Assembly (NCBI RefSeq): GCF_900240945.1 | Contig: NZ_OESG01000014.1 | Coordinates: 368,923 to 432,922, forward strand | From: Mycobacterium sp. 3519A | GTDB lineage: Bacteria; Actinomycetota; Actinomycetes; Mycobacteriales; Mycobacteriaceae | Length of the DNA stretch: 64,000 bases | Direction: 5' to 3' | Part shown: positions 27,637 through 36,591 of the stretch, piece after piece | Position numbering within the stretch: the stretch's first letter is position 1 | How the letters are laid out: the number at the start of each line of letters is the position of its first letter | Position numbers and translations under genes: made by a program | Notes under the pieces: generated by a model | What the model saw: only the letters and a program-made list of their open reading frames with translations | What the model was told of the DNA's origin: nothing | Database searches by the model: none

Positions 27637-28848
27637 CTAGCGGATGGGCAGCCCGGTGATCGCGCGGCCCATGACCAGTCGCTGGATCTCGCTCGTGCCT
27701 TCGAAGATCGTGAAGATCTTGGCGTCCCTGTGCATGCGCTCCACCGGATAGTCACGGGTGTAGCCGTTACCGCCGAGAATCTGGATGGCTTCATCGGTTA
27801 CGTAGACGGCGGTTTCACTGGCCACCAGTTTGGCCATCGACCCTTCGGCGTTGACGAACGGCTTGTTGTTGCGAGCCATCCAACCCGCCCGCCACACCAG
27901 CATCCGCGACGCGTCGATGCGGGTCTTCATATCGGCCAGTTTGAACGCGATCGCCTGGAAGTCACCGATCTTGCGGCCGAACTGTTCTCGCTGCTGTGCA
28001 TAGTCCAACGCGTACTCGTAGGCGGCCCTGGCCACCCCGAGCGCCATCGCGCCGACCGCGGGGCGGGTGCGTTCGAACGTCTTCATCGCGGCTTGCGCTG
28101 CGGCGCTTTGGCCTTCACGGCTGCGGGCGATGCGCTCGTCGAACTTCTCCTTACCGCCGACGATCAACCGACCGGGGATGCGGACGTCTTCGAGGATCAC
28201 CTCCGCGGTGTGCGAGGCGCGGATCCCATGCTTGCTGAACTTCTGTCCCTGTTTGAAGCCAGGAGTGTTGGGCGGGATGATGAACGTCGCCTGACCGCGG
28301 CTGCCCAGATCGGGATGAACCGACGCAACGACGATGTGCACGTTGGCGATTCCGCCGTTGGTGGCCCACGTCTTCACACCGTTGAGCACCCACTCGTCGT
28401 TGGCTTCGTCATAGCGGGCACGGGTCAGGATGGCGCCCACATCGGAACCCGCGGCGGGCTCTGAGGAACAGAACGACGCGAGCAGAGGTTCGTCGGGCGT
28501 GCCGAACATCTGCGGCAGCCATTCGCCGAGTTGTTCGGGTGTGCCATTGGCGGACAGCGACGCGGCGGCAAGTCCGGTGCCGAGGATCGACAGCGCGATG
28601 CCGGCGTCGCCCCAGAACAGTTCCTCGAATACGGTCAGCATCCCGAGGCCGGTCGGTTCGGCGGCTTGGGCGGCGAACAGTTCCATGGAGTACAACCCGA
28701 TCTTGGCCGCCTCCTGGATGATCGGCCACGGGGTTTCCTCACGCTCATCCCACTCAGCGGCGGCAGGGCGCACGACGTCGGCCGCAAATTCATGCACCCA
28801 GTCCCTGATCTGGATGACGTCTTCAGACAGTTCAAGAGAAAACGACAC
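27637..28848 (-). CDS. Acyl-CoA dehydrogenase (FadE)
   Basis: Single-domain flavin acyl-CoA dehydrogenase of 403 residues. Motifs include ASFCSSEPAAGSDVGAI, NGVKTWATNGGIA, REQFGRKIGDFQAIAFKLADM and QILGGNGYTRDYPVERMHRDAKIFTIFEGTSEIQ. The usual catalytic Glu is probably in FTIFEGT. The start is GTG at 28848 (VSFSLELSEDV), nine bases after AGAAAGGA; an upstream extension begins in the operator region and is unlikely. Which fadE number it matches is not clear to me. A perfect palindrome upstream suggests TetR control by a regulator encoded elsewhere. Confidence 0.9.
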   Translation of the reverse strand: MSFSLELSEDVIQIRDWVHEFAADVVRPAAAEWDEREETPWPIIQEAAKIGLYSMELFAAQAAEPTGLGMLTVFEELFWGDAGIALSILGTGLAAASLSANGTPEQLGEWLPQMFGTPDEPLLASFCSSEPAAGSDVGAILTRARYDEANDEWVLNGVKTWATNGGIANVHIVVASVHPDLGSRGQATFIIPPNTPGFKQGQKFSKHGIRASHTAEVILEDVRIPGRLIVGGKEKFDERIARSREGQSAAAQAAMKTFERTRPAVGAMALGVARAAYEYALDYAQQREQFGRKIGDFQAIAFKLADMKTRIDASRMLVWRAGWMARNNKPFVNAEGSMAKLVASETAVYVTDEAIQILGGNGYTRDYPVERMHRDAKIFTIFEGTSEIQRLVMGRAITGLPIR

Positions 28849-28891
28849 GCCCAACCGTCCTTTCTGATTCGGTGAACAACCGTACACTGAT

Positions 28892-28909
28892 ACTTACCCC
28901 CCGGTAAGT
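28892..28909. promoter_or_regulatory. Palindromic operator between FadE and M42 peptidase genes
   Basis: ACTTACC and GGTAAGT are perfect 7-bp arms around CCCC. The site lies 43 bp upstream of the GTG of the acyl-CoA dehydrogenase and between two divergent genes. Palindromes of this shape are typical of TetR-family repressors of fatty-acid catabolism, though no TetR gene is adjacent. Function inferred from symmetry and place. Confidence 0.65.
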
Positions 28910-28956
28910 CCCAGTTCTGTGGAGTGCCTCACTGCGGCCCTGGGTACGTCACCGTG

Positions 28957-30015
28957 GTGACCGATCAAGGGTTCTCGCGCGACCTGTTGCAGGAACTGCT
29001 CTTCACCTACGGCCCGTGCGGACAAGAGGATGCGGTCCGCGATGTGTGCAGGCGTGAACTCACCCCACTGGTCGACGAAACCCATGTCGACGAAGCGGGA
29101 AATCTGGTCGGCCTGATCCGCGGCGGTGGCGGCGGAGCGCCCATCCGCGTGATGGCCCACATGGACGAGTTGTCGATGCTGGTCAAACGGGTCGAATCGG
29201 ACGGCACCCTGCACCTCACGCAATTGGGGACGATGTATCCCGGCAACTTCGGTCTCGGTCCGGTGGCCGTGCTCGGCGACCGGGAGACGCTGTGCGGAGT
29301 ACTCACGCTGGGCTCGGAGCACACGACCAGTGAGAGTCGGCAGATCTGGGAAACCAAACCCGACGGCGGCGACAAGGCGCTGGACTGGACACACGTCTAC
29401 GTCTTCACGGGCCGCACCACGGACGAGTTGTCGCGCGCGGGGATACGCCCCGGCACGCGGGTATGCGTGGACAACAGCAAGAGAACACTCGTCGAGTTCG
29501 GCGATTACCTCGGCTGTTACTTCATGGACGACCGCGCGGCGATCGTCGCGCTGCTCGACGCCGCGCGGCAGATGCGGGCCGCGGGAAAGCGCCCGGTGCG
29601 CGACGTCTACCTGGTCTTCACCACGGACGAAGAGATCGGCGGCATCGGCGGGTCGTATGGCAGTCGGACATTGCCCGGCGATCTGACCCTCGCGCTCGAG
29701 GTCGGTCCGACCGAGGCGGAATACGGCACGACTGTCGGCGGCGGACCGATCGTCGGCTACAGCGACGCGCAGTGTGTGTACGACAAGGATGTCGCCGACG
29801 AATTGTTCTCTGTGGCAACGGATTTAGGCTTAGCTCCGCAACCTGCTGTGCTCGGTGCGTTCGAGTCCGATGCCTCGCACGCAAAGGCCGGTGGTTTGAC
29901 CGCGCGGGCCGGATTGCTGTGCCTTCCCACGCTGAGCACGCACGGATACGAAGTCATTCGACGCGACGCGATCCCGGCGATGAGCAAGGTGCTGGTCGGG
30001 TTCCTGCCGAGTTGA
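28957..30015 (+). CDS. M42-family metallo-aminopeptidase
   Basis: Cytosolic dinuclear-zinc aminopeptidase of about 352 residues (FrvX/YsdC/tetrahedral aminopeptidase family). Metal-binding and catalytic motifs in order: MAHMDELSML, YFMDDRAAIVALLDA, TTDEEIGGIGGSYGS, LEVGPTEAEYG, and the last His in TLSTHGYEV. The start lies among GTG codons at 28954 and 28957, or a GTG at 28924; no strong ribosome site decides. It is divergent from a fadE gene and has no obvious metabolic partner. Confidence 0.85.
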   Translation: MTDQGFSRDLLQELLFTYGPCGQEDAVRDVCRRELTPLVDETHVDEAGNLVGLIRGGGGGAPIRVMAHMDELSMLVKRVESDGTLHLTQLGTMYPGNFGLGPVAVLGDRETLCGVLTLGSEHTTSESRQIWETKPDGGDKALDWTHVYVFTGRTTDELSRAGIRPGTRVCVDNSKRTLVEFGDYLGCYFMDDRAAIVALLDAARQMRAAGKRPVRDVYLVFTTDEEIGGIGGSYGSRTLPGDLTLALEVGPTEAEYGTTVGGGPIVGYSDAQCVYDKDVADELFSVATDLGLAPQPAVLGAFESDASHAKAGGLTARAGLLCLPTLSTHGYEVIRRDAIPAMSKVLVGFLPS

Positions 30016-30406
30016 CCGACGGGCCGAATTCTTGCCAGCACAACCTGTCGATCCAGCGCCCACCTCCTCCAGCGATGGTTGCTGGATACATGTAAGTTAG
30101 CTTCTCGCTATTTCTGTTGACCGTTGTAAGCCATCCGACTGACGCCCGAGCGGTTTCGCTATGGTCCGCGCAAGTGACGACCTGCGCCGCGGGTGGTGGT
30201 GACCCTCTCGGAGCGGTAACCGCAGCACAACGATGTATTTGATCGTGAAAGTAGCTGCGGGCGGCCGGTAGCGAGGCCCGTGTCACGTGGAGTATTTCCC
30301 TCGGCACATACCCGTGATCTTTATTGACGAATACGTTAACAGCAAATTAATTACTGAGTACGTTCAAGTTGCTGCAAAGGCGGCCTCCCTGGGGGAAGGG
30401 GTTGTC
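30016..30406 (+). promoter_or_regulatory. 391-bp upstream region of the glycosyl hydrolase, with a putative promoter
   Basis: No gene seen. The stretch is AT-richer than its neighbours and includes TTGACG at 30324-30329, followed 17-18 bp later by TTAATT/TAATTA at 30347-30353, a reasonable housekeeping-type promoter about 55 bp before the start codon. A second TTGACC occurs near 30116 without a clear -10. The long leader suggests regulated expression. Confidence 0.4.
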
Positions 30407-32113
30407 ATGATCTCGAACTCGTCTGTCCGGCGGCACACGGTCCGCGCGACGATTCCGGTGTTCTCGCTCGTCATTGCCTGCGGCGCTGCCGCGCAGTTGG
30501 GTGTCCCGGTCGAGCAGACCATCGCGGTGACGGAAACCGTCGCCATCGACACCTCGAACACCAACGTCGGCATCGCCGATCCGTACCTGTACGGAATGTC
30601 GGCTGCGGACATCGACAAGACGCTCGACGAGATGCAGGCGCTGGGCGTGCAGGACGTCAGAATCGTCATCTTCTGGGCGGGTGTCGAACCGAAAGACGAT
30701 GTCTACGACTGGGATCAGATCGACTTGATCGTGAACGCCGCGGCCGAACGCAACATGGGAGTTCTCGCCGCCCTGAACTCGACCCCGGGATGGGCCACGG
30801 TGCCCGGCACGCCCGCGATCAGCGGGCCACCGGCAGACCCGACCAAATTCGCCGATTTCGCAGCCGATGTCGCCGCGCGCTACGCAGGCAAGGTGGGTGG
30901 CTACGAGGTCTGGAATGAGCCGAACAGCAAGACATTCTGGTCGACCGGGCCGGATCCGGCCGCCTACACCGAGTTGCTGAAGGCGGCCTATCCGGCGATC
31001 AAGGCTGCCGATCCCGACGCGGTCGTCATCGGCGCGGTAACCGCCCCGCTCGTCAGCTTCGGCAATCTGACGATGGACCCGGTGACATTCCTTCGCAAGA
31101 TGTACGAGGCCGGTGCGCACGACAACTTCGACGCGCTGTCCTTCCATCCCTATCACTACACGCTGCCGTTCTCGCAGGGCGGCTCGAACGCCAACGCGCC
31201 GCTCGCGCAATTGGAAGGCATGCGTGAACTGATGGTGCAATACGGCGATGGCGCCAAGCTGATCTGGGCCACCGAGTACGGCGAACCCTCCTCAGTCGCA
31301 GGCAACCAGGGCCAGGCGGCCTTCATCGCCGATTTCCTGTACGCGTGGTCCAGCCAGTCCTACACCGGTCCGTCGTTCGTCTTCACGACGCGCGACACGG
31401 GCAGCTTCTGGAGCGACAGAACACTGGGGATCTTCACCCAGGACGGCACCCCGAAGGCGGCCGCGGAGTTCATCGAGGATTGGCTCGACGGCATCAGGCC
31501 CACCGAGCCGCCCCCGGTGCCGAAGGTGGGCTTCGTGCCGAGGCTGGCGTTGCTCATCGAGCAGATCCTCGGTGTGGTGAAGGCCGTGGTCCCGTTCGCG
31601 GCGGTGCCGGTCGAATTCGTGAAGGATCTGTTGGCCCCGGTCTTTGCCGCGGTGACGTCGGTCGCAGGCGGCCAGTCCGTCGTCGCGGCCACGGCCAACA
31701 GGGAACCGGTGGAAGTTCAAACCCTCTCCGTCACAGTGGATTCCGAGAAAGACCCCGAACCCGCGGTGACGCGACGCTCAGCGACGGCACAACAGGTGCC
31801 CGACAAACAAGTCCAGGCGCGCGATTCGGTAGCCGAGACCGCCGCCGTCGACGCACAAGAAGCGACGAACGAAGAGGCAAAGGCGGCCACCGACGTAAAG
31901 CCGCAACGGCCACACACCAAGGCAGAAGGCAAGGGGCCACGCAAGCGCGTCACCGACGGCAACAAGGTGACACCGCAGACCAGGGCCGAGACGTCGGCGC
32001 AGGAGAGCACGGTCGATGCCGACACCACGATGCCGCAAGCCACCCAGGACGACACGACGAAACCACCCGAGAGCTCCGAGGGCGCGGATGACGACGACTC
32101 CGGCGCTGCCTGA
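30407..32113 (+). CDS. Secreted clan-A glycosyl hydrolase with disordered tail
   Basis: Exported cellulase/GH39-like enzyme of 568 residues. The ATG at 30407 (MISNSSVRRHTVRATIPVFSLVIACGAAA) follows GGGGAAGGGG and gives a signal peptide; longer starts do not. The TIM barrel contains the clan-A acid/base Glu171 in EVWNEPNSK and the probable nucleophile Glu290 in IWATEYGEPS, plus SFHPYHYT. From about residue 365 the chain becomes a hydrophobic segment and then a roughly 130-residue Lys/Glu/Thr/Gln-rich low-complexity tail ending in DDDDSGAA. A beta-glycan or arabinan-type substrate is possible; I cannot assign it. Confidence 0.85.
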   Translation: MISNSSVRRHTVRATIPVFSLVIACGAAAQLGVPVEQTIAVTETVAIDTSNTNVGIADPYLYGMSAADIDKTLDEMQALGVQDVRIVIFWAGVEPKDDVYDWDQIDLIVNAAAERNMGVLAALNSTPGWATVPGTPAISGPPADPTKFADFAADVAARYAGKVGGYEVWNEPNSKTFWSTGPDPAAYTELLKAAYPAIKAADPDAVVIGAVTAPLVSFGNLTMDPVTFLRKMYEAGAHDNFDALSFHPYHYTLPFSQGGSNANAPLAQLEGMRELMVQYGDGAKLIWATEYGEPSSVAGNQGQAAFIADFLYAWSSQSYTGPSFVFTTRDTGSFWSDRTLGIFTQDGTPKAAAEFIEDWLDGIRPTEPPPVPKVGFVPRLALLIEQILGVVKAVVPFAAVPVEFVKDLLAPVFAAVTSVAGGQSVVAATANREPVEVQTLSVTVDSEKDPEPAVTRRSATAQQVPDKQVQARDSVAETAAVDAQEATNEEAKAATDVKPQRPHTKAEGKGPRKRVTDGNKVTPQTRAETSAQESTVDADTTMPQATQDDTTKPPESSEGADDDDSGAA

Positions 32114-32169
32114 GCACCGCCGGTAACCCGCCGAGCCGTCCCCGCTGAACTGGCCTTAGGGTCGAGCGC

Positions 32170-33573
32170 GTGGACCGGTTCTTCGAGATCTCGGAACGAC
32201 AGTCGACGGTTGCTGCCGAACTACGCGGCGGGGTCGTCACCTTCATCGCGATGGCCTACATCATCGTGTTGAACCCGATCATCCTGTCCAGTGCGCCGGA
32301 CGTCACCGGCCAGAAGCTGCAATTCGCCCAGGTTTCGGCGATGACATCGCTGGCGGCCGGCGTCATGACGATCCTGTTCGGCGTCATCGCGCGGTTGCCG
32401 TTCGCGTTCGCCGCAGGCCTCGGGATCAACTCGTTCCTGGCGACGACCGTGGTGGGGTCGGTGACGTGGGCCGAGGCGATGGGCCTGGTGGTCATCGACG
32501 GGCTGATCATCGTGCTGCTTGCGGCCACCGGCTTGCGCCGGTTGGTCTTCGATGCGGTGCCGCTGCAACTCAAGCTCGCGATCACGGCAGGCATCGGCTT
32601 GTTCATCCTGTTCATCGGACTGGTCGACGCCGGCTTCATCGGCGCCACCGGACAACCGTCACCGCCCGTCGGTCTCGGCCACGGCGGCGTCGGCTCGATC
32701 AACACCGTGCCCGCGGTCGTTTTCGTGTTCACCCTTCTTGTCACCGGCATCCTCGTCGTGCGTCGGGTGCGCGGCGGAATTCTGATCGGACTCGTGATCG
32801 GCACGCTGCTCGCGGTCGCCATCGAGGCGATCTGGCACCTCGGCTCGGCGACCGAACATCCCGGCGGATGGAGCCTTTCGGTGCCGACTCTGTCGGGTTC
32901 GCCGTTCGCGCTTCCCGACCTGTCGCTCGCAGGCGACTTCAGCTTCGGCAGCTTCGGCCGTATCGGCGTGCTGGCCGCCGTCATGCTGGTCTTCACGCTG
33001 GTGTTCGCGAACTTCTTCGACGCAATGGGCACGTTCACCGGATTGGCACGCGAGGCGGGCCTGGCCGACGCGCAAGGCACCTTCCCTCGGCTGCGGTCGG
33101 CGCTGATCGTCGAGGGCGCGGGCGCGGTGGTGGGCGGTGCGACGTCGTCGTCGTCCAACACGGTGTTCATCGAATCGGGTGCGGGCATCGAGGAGGGCGC
33201 ACGCACCGGGCTGGCGAGTCTTGTTACGGGCGTGCTGTTTCTGGCCGCCATGTTCGTCTCACCGCTGGCGTCGATCGTGCCGACGGAGGTGGCGGCGGCG
33301 GCGCTGGTCATCGTCGGCGTGATGATGATGTCGCAGTTGCGCCACATCGACATCTCCGAATTCTCGGTGGCGGTGCCGGTGGTGCTCACCGTCGCGGTGA
33401 TGCCGTTCTCCTACTCGATCGCCAACGGCATCGGCGTCGGCTTCATCGCATGGGTGGTGCTGCGCTCCGCGGCGGGCAAGGCACGTGAGATCAGCCCCCT
33501 GCTGTGGGTGGTGGCGGCCGGCTTCGTCCTCTATTTCGCGCGCGGGTGGATCGAAACCCTCATCGGGTTGTGA
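32170..33573 (+). CDS. NCS2-family (AzgA-type) purine permease
   Basis: Membrane transporter of 467 residues with 12-14 hydrophobic segments, from the AzgA branch of the NCS2 nucleobase:cation symporters (adenine, guanine, hypoxanthine). The N-terminus RGGVVTFIAMAYIIVLNP is diagnostic, as are FAFAAGLGINSFLA, NFFDAMGTFTGLAREAGL and SSSNTVFIESGAGIEEGARTGLAS. The start is GTG. It overlaps the converging XRE gene by 14 bp. No purine catabolic gene is adjacent. Confidence 0.92.
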   Translation: MDRFFEISERQSTVAAELRGGVVTFIAMAYIIVLNPIILSSAPDVTGQKLQFAQVSAMTSLAAGVMTILFGVIARLPFAFAAGLGINSFLATTVVGSVTWAEAMGLVVIDGLIIVLLAATGLRRLVFDAVPLQLKLAITAGIGLFILFIGLVDAGFIGATGQPSPPVGLGHGGVGSINTVPAVVFVFTLLVTGILVVRRVRGGILIGLVIGTLLAVAIEAIWHLGSATEHPGGWSLSVPTLSGSPFALPDLSLAGDFSFGSFGRIGVLAAVMLVFTLVFANFFDAMGTFTGLAREAGLADAQGTFPRLRSALIVEGAGAVVGGATSSSSNTVFIESGAGIEEGARTGLASLVTGVLFLAAMFVSPLASIVPTEVAAAALVIVGVMMMSQLRHIDISEFSVAVPVVLTVAVMPFSYSIANGIGVGFIAWVVLRSAAGKAREISPLLWVVAAGFVLYFARGWIETLIGL

Positions 33574-34408
33574 CGGTCCAGTTGGCGAGCAACTGCAGCG
33601 CCGTCTCCGACGGTGAGCCCGCGTCCGCGGTGTAGATGCACAACGTCTGATCTGGATCACCAAGCACCGCAACGGATTCGTAGTTGACGGTCAGATCGCC
33701 GACGACCGGATGGTGGTATCGCTTGATTCCGTTGGTGCGCTCGCGCACGTTGTGATCGGCCCACCACCGACGGAACTCCTGGCTCTTGACCGACAGTTCA
33801 CCCACCAACTCGACAAGCTGCGGATCGTCGGGGTGGCGTCCTGCGTCGAGGCGCAGGATCGCGACGTTGTCGCGTGCCACCTCTTCCCAGTCGACGAACA
33901 GCTCGCGGGTAGATTCGTCAAGAAACGTGTACCGCAACAGGTTTCGGTCACGCGGTGGCATCGCATCGAAGTCGGCCATCAACGCGCGGGCCAGCCGGTT
34001 GGCGGCGAGCACGTCCATCCGCCGACCGAACACAAACGCGGGTGTGATGTCGTCGAGTGTCTCGAGGATGCGCTGCACTCCCGGCCGGACCCGCTGCGCA
34101 GGCGCAGGCGGGCGGCGACGGGCGCGACGATTCCTGCGCGCGATCTCGAACAGGTAGGCGCGTTCGGTGTCGTCCAGTCGCAGCGCGCGGGCCACAGCGT
34201 CGAGCACCTCGTCGGAGACGTTGAGATGACGGCCCTGCTCCAACCGGCTGTAGTAGTCGACGCTCACGCCGGCCAGTTGGGCGACCTCTTCGCGCCTCAG
34301 TCCGGGCACCCGACGGGTGCGCCCCGTGCCGCCGACCTCGACATCGTCGACGCTCAGACGCGCACGCCGGGTGCGCAGGAACTCCCTGAGTTCCGCGTTC
34401 TGCTCCAC
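33560..34408 (-). CDS. XRE-family regulator with MmyB-like ligand domain
   Basis: Transcription factor of 282 residues. The helix-turn-helix is LRREEVAQLAGVSVDYYSRLEQGRHLNVS, followed from about residue 110 by the MmyB/PAS-like domain (FVFGRRMDVLAANRLARALMADF, ending HHPVVGDLTVNYES). Such regulators often control the adjacent divergent oxidoreductase. The start is GTG (VEQNAELREFL) with GGGGAG just before it. A palindrome lies in the 165-bp gap to the SDR gene. Confidence 0.88.
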   Translation of the reverse strand: MEQNAELREFLRTRRARLSVDDVEVGGTGRTRRVPGLRREEVAQLAGVSVDYYSRLEQGRHLNVSDEVLDAVARALRLDDTERAYLFEIARRNRRARRRPPAPAQRVRPGVQRILETLDDITPAFVFGRRMDVLAANRLARALMADFDAMPPRDRNLLRYTFLDESTRELFVDWEEVARDNVAILRLDAGRHPDDPQLVELVGELSVKSQEFRRWWADHNVRERTNGIKRYHHPVVGDLTVNYESVAVLGDPDQTLCIYTADAGSPSETALQLLANWTVTTR

Positions 34409-34452
34409 CTCCCCAGTCTGAGGGCAGCAGTGGTTTCGTGCCCAGCTAAACG

Positions 34453-34469
34453 TAGGTCTGCTGGACCTA
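34453..34469. promoter_or_regulatory. Palindromic site between XRE and SDR genes
   Basis: TAGGTC and GACCTA are perfect 6-bp arms around TGCTG. It sits 44 bp upstream of the XRE start and 104 bp upstream of the SDR start. This is the natural site for autoregulation and control of the SDR. Inferred from symmetry and position. Confidence 0.55.
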
Positions 34470-34573
34470 GGTTGAGCGCGGCCCGATTTAGGGACGTCGT
34501 GGACCGGTTTTCCCTTGTTGTCTCGAATACGCGGCACCACCGCCGCTACCGACACAACAAGGAGAGTGCACAG

Positions 34574-35353
34574 ATGACCAGTTCGATCGACACCGCAGCT
34601 CAGCTGGCAGGCCGCGTCGCCGTGGTGGCCGGTGCGTCCAGTGGCATCGGTGAAGCCACCGCGAAGCGGCTCGCCGCATCCGGCGCGAAGGTTGCCGTGC
34701 TCGCGCGGCGCGCCGACCGTCTGGAGAAGCTCGTCAACGAGATCGAGGAATCCGGCGGGACGGCGCTCGCCATCGCCGCCGACGTGACCGACGCCGAAGC
34801 GCTGCGCGCCGCGGCCGACCGGATCGCGACCGAATTGGGCACCGTGGACCTGCTTTTCAACAACGCAGGCGTCATGCTGCCCGCCCCCGTCGACGAGTTG
34901 CCGATCGAGCAGTGGCAGCGCCAGATCGACATCAACGTCGGCGGGTTGATGAACGCGATCGCCGCGTTCGTGCCGCAGCTGATTGCGGCGGCCGCTGAGA
35001 AGGGCGTCGCCGATCTGATCAACACGTCGTCGATCGCCGCGCAGAACATCTTCCCGAACTTCGCGGTGTACTCGGGCACCAAGGCGTACGTCACCCACAT
35101 GTCGCGAACACTGCGTGCCGAACTCGGCGCCAAGAACGTCCGCGTCTCGGCCATCGAGCCGGGCATCGTGGAGACCGAGCTACAAGGTCACGTGACCGAC
35201 GCGGGAGCGCAGGAGTGGCTGGAAAGCACCAGGGGTCAGATTGATTGGCTGGCGCCTGCCGACGTCGCCGAGGCCGTCAACTTCCTGGCCGTACAGCCGG
35301 CGCGGGTGAACATTCAGCAGCTGACGATCATGCCGACCAAGCAGGCCTCGTAG
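34574..35353 (+). CDS. Short-chain dehydrogenase/reductase
   Basis: SDR of 259 residues, NADP-type by the ARRADR after beta-2. Motifs: AGASSGIG, LFNNAGV, INTSSIAAQ and the catalytic YSGTK. It has the layout of oxidoreductases paired with MmyB-type XRE regulators in actinobacteria, and diverges from such a gene here. AAGGAG lies nine bases upstream of the ATG. Substrate unknown. Confidence 0.9.
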   Translation: MTSSIDTAAQLAGRVAVVAGASSGIGEATAKRLAASGAKVAVLARRADRLEKLVNEIEESGGTALAIAADVTDAEALRAAADRIATELGTVDLLFNNAGVMLPAPVDELPIEQWQRQIDINVGGLMNAIAAFVPQLIAAAAEKGVADLINTSSIAAQNIFPNFAVYSGTKAYVTHMSRTLRAELGAKNVRVSAIEPGIVETELQGHVTDAGAQEWLESTRGQIDWLAPADVAEAVNFLAVQPARVNIQQLTIMPTKQAS

Positions 35354-35364
35354 GCCGGTTGCCG

Positions 35365-35865
35365 CTACCGCTTGTTGCCGCCCACCTCGGCGGGTAGCGG
35401 TGGCGGCAACGGCGTCGTCGGTGTAGGCGTGTCAGGTGCCGGGCCGGGGCCGGGGCCTGCGGGTGCGTCAGCGCGGTAGGTGTCCACCAACTGCTCTTTG
35501 CGAATCACGTTGTCGCCCTGGCTGATCACCAGCGACTCCGCGGTGACGGTGTAGGTGATGCCGTCGTTGTCGACGACGTAGCCGTCACCGGACTGCGCAG
35601 CGGGCAGGATCAGCTTGGCGCCGTCGCGCACCCGCACGCCCCGGTACTCGTACCGCCCGTCCGGCGTCTTGCAGATCGCCACCCGCGAGGTATCGGTGCT
35701 GCCGTAGAGGACGGCCGTGCTGGGCGAGGCGCACCGCGCGGTGGAGTCGACGTAGCCCTGACTGTCGGTCGACGGCGCGGCGGCAGCCGACGGCAGCACC
35801 GCACATGCCACGCATGCCGCCGTGGCGAAGGCCAGTCGCGCTGTCCGCGCTCTCGGAGACGTCAT
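35365..35865 (-). CDS. Secreted protein with proline-rich tail
   Basis: A 166-residue exported protein. It has a basic N-terminus, the hydrophobic ARLAFATAACVACAVLPSA and an AAAAP cleavage region. The mature part has two cysteines (TARCASP, VAICKTPDG) and a beta-rich domain, TPDGRYEYRGVRVRDGAKLILPA. It ends in a Pro/Gly/Thr-rich linker, GPGPGPAPDTPTPTTPLPPPLP. It looks like a cell-wall-associated protein of unknown function. The direction is convergent with the SDR gene. Confidence 0.78.
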   Translation of the reverse strand: MTSPRARTARLAFATAACVACAVLPSAAAAPSTDSQGYVDSTARCASPSTAVLYGSTDTSRVAICKTPDGRYEYRGVRVRDGAKLILPAAQSGDGYVVDNDGITYTVTAESLVISQGDNVIRKEQLVDTYRADAPAGPGPGPAPDTPTPTTPLPPPLPAEVGGNKR

Positions 35866-35931
35866 CGATTCTCACGACAGCACGGCGGGGCGTTTTAACG
35901 CGAGCGTCGACGCCGAATCACAACAAAATCG

Positions 35932-36591
35932 TTAGCTTCGGCGCCGTTGCTTCTCGGTGTCGGCCAGTTCCTCCAACCGGTCGGCGCGCGTGACCTTGTT
36001 GGCCGCGGTGTCACGTTTGTCCTTGGCGTCGTCAAGCTTCGCATCGGCTGCCGCCACTGCGCTTTGCTCGGCCGCCCGGATCATCGCCTCTTCTTCGCGT
36101 TTGGCCGCTTCGGCCGCGCCTTCGCGCTGTGCTGCGGCCTCGTCGGCCCGCTTGTGGCCTGTGGCGATGCGCTTTTCGGCGCTGTCGACCGCGGCGCGTT
36201 TGCGGTTCTGAGCCGCCGCGCGCGCGTTCTTGGCTTCGGACTCCTCCTCGGCCCGCGCTTGTTCGCGTTCCTGGGCCGCTTTCTCGCGGCTGGCCCTGAC
36301 ATTGGCCCCGGCGGCCTTGATGTTCTCGCTTGCGGCCTCGTCGAGTTTGGCCGCCTGCCGCAGCGCGTCGCTGCGTTCGACCAGTTCGGCGCCGCGCTGT
36401 TCGAGTTCCGGGACACGCAGCGCATTCCCGACGGTCATGTCCAGCATGCCGAGTGAACGTTCGAAGAACAGCCGCGCCGGCGCGTCAGACTCCATCCGGC
36501 TGAACACCCGCTCGTCGACCAACTGCAGCGGCAAGCGCGCCAGCCGGTACTGCATCTTGAGGACTGCGAACGGGATATCGGTGATGCTCAT
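35932..36591 (-). CDS. Long coiled-coil protein, unknown function
   Basis: A 219-residue protein. The first 60 residues are an ordered domain (MSITDIPFAVLKMQYRLARLPLQLVDERVFSRM...ARLFFERSLGMLDMTVGNAL). The rest is almost uninterrupted charged Ala/Glu/Lys/Arg helix (ASREKAAQEREQARAEEESE, AAQREGAAEAAKREEEAM) with coiled-coil periodicity. It is co-translated with the CsbD-like gene (ATGA overlap), which carries a similar helix, so the two may form a hetero-coiled coil, perhaps in the stress response. No enzymatic motif. Confidence 0.75.
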   Translation of the reverse strand: MSITDIPFAVLKMQYRLARLPLQLVDERVFSRMESDAPARLFFERSLGMLDMTVGNALRVPELEQRGAELVERSDALRQAAKLDEAASENIKAAGANVRASREKAAQEREQARAEEESEAKNARAAAQNRKRAAVDSAEKRIATGHKRADEAAAQREGAAEAAKREEEAMIRAAEQSAVAAADAKLDDAKDKRDTAANKVTRADRLEELADTEKQRRRS

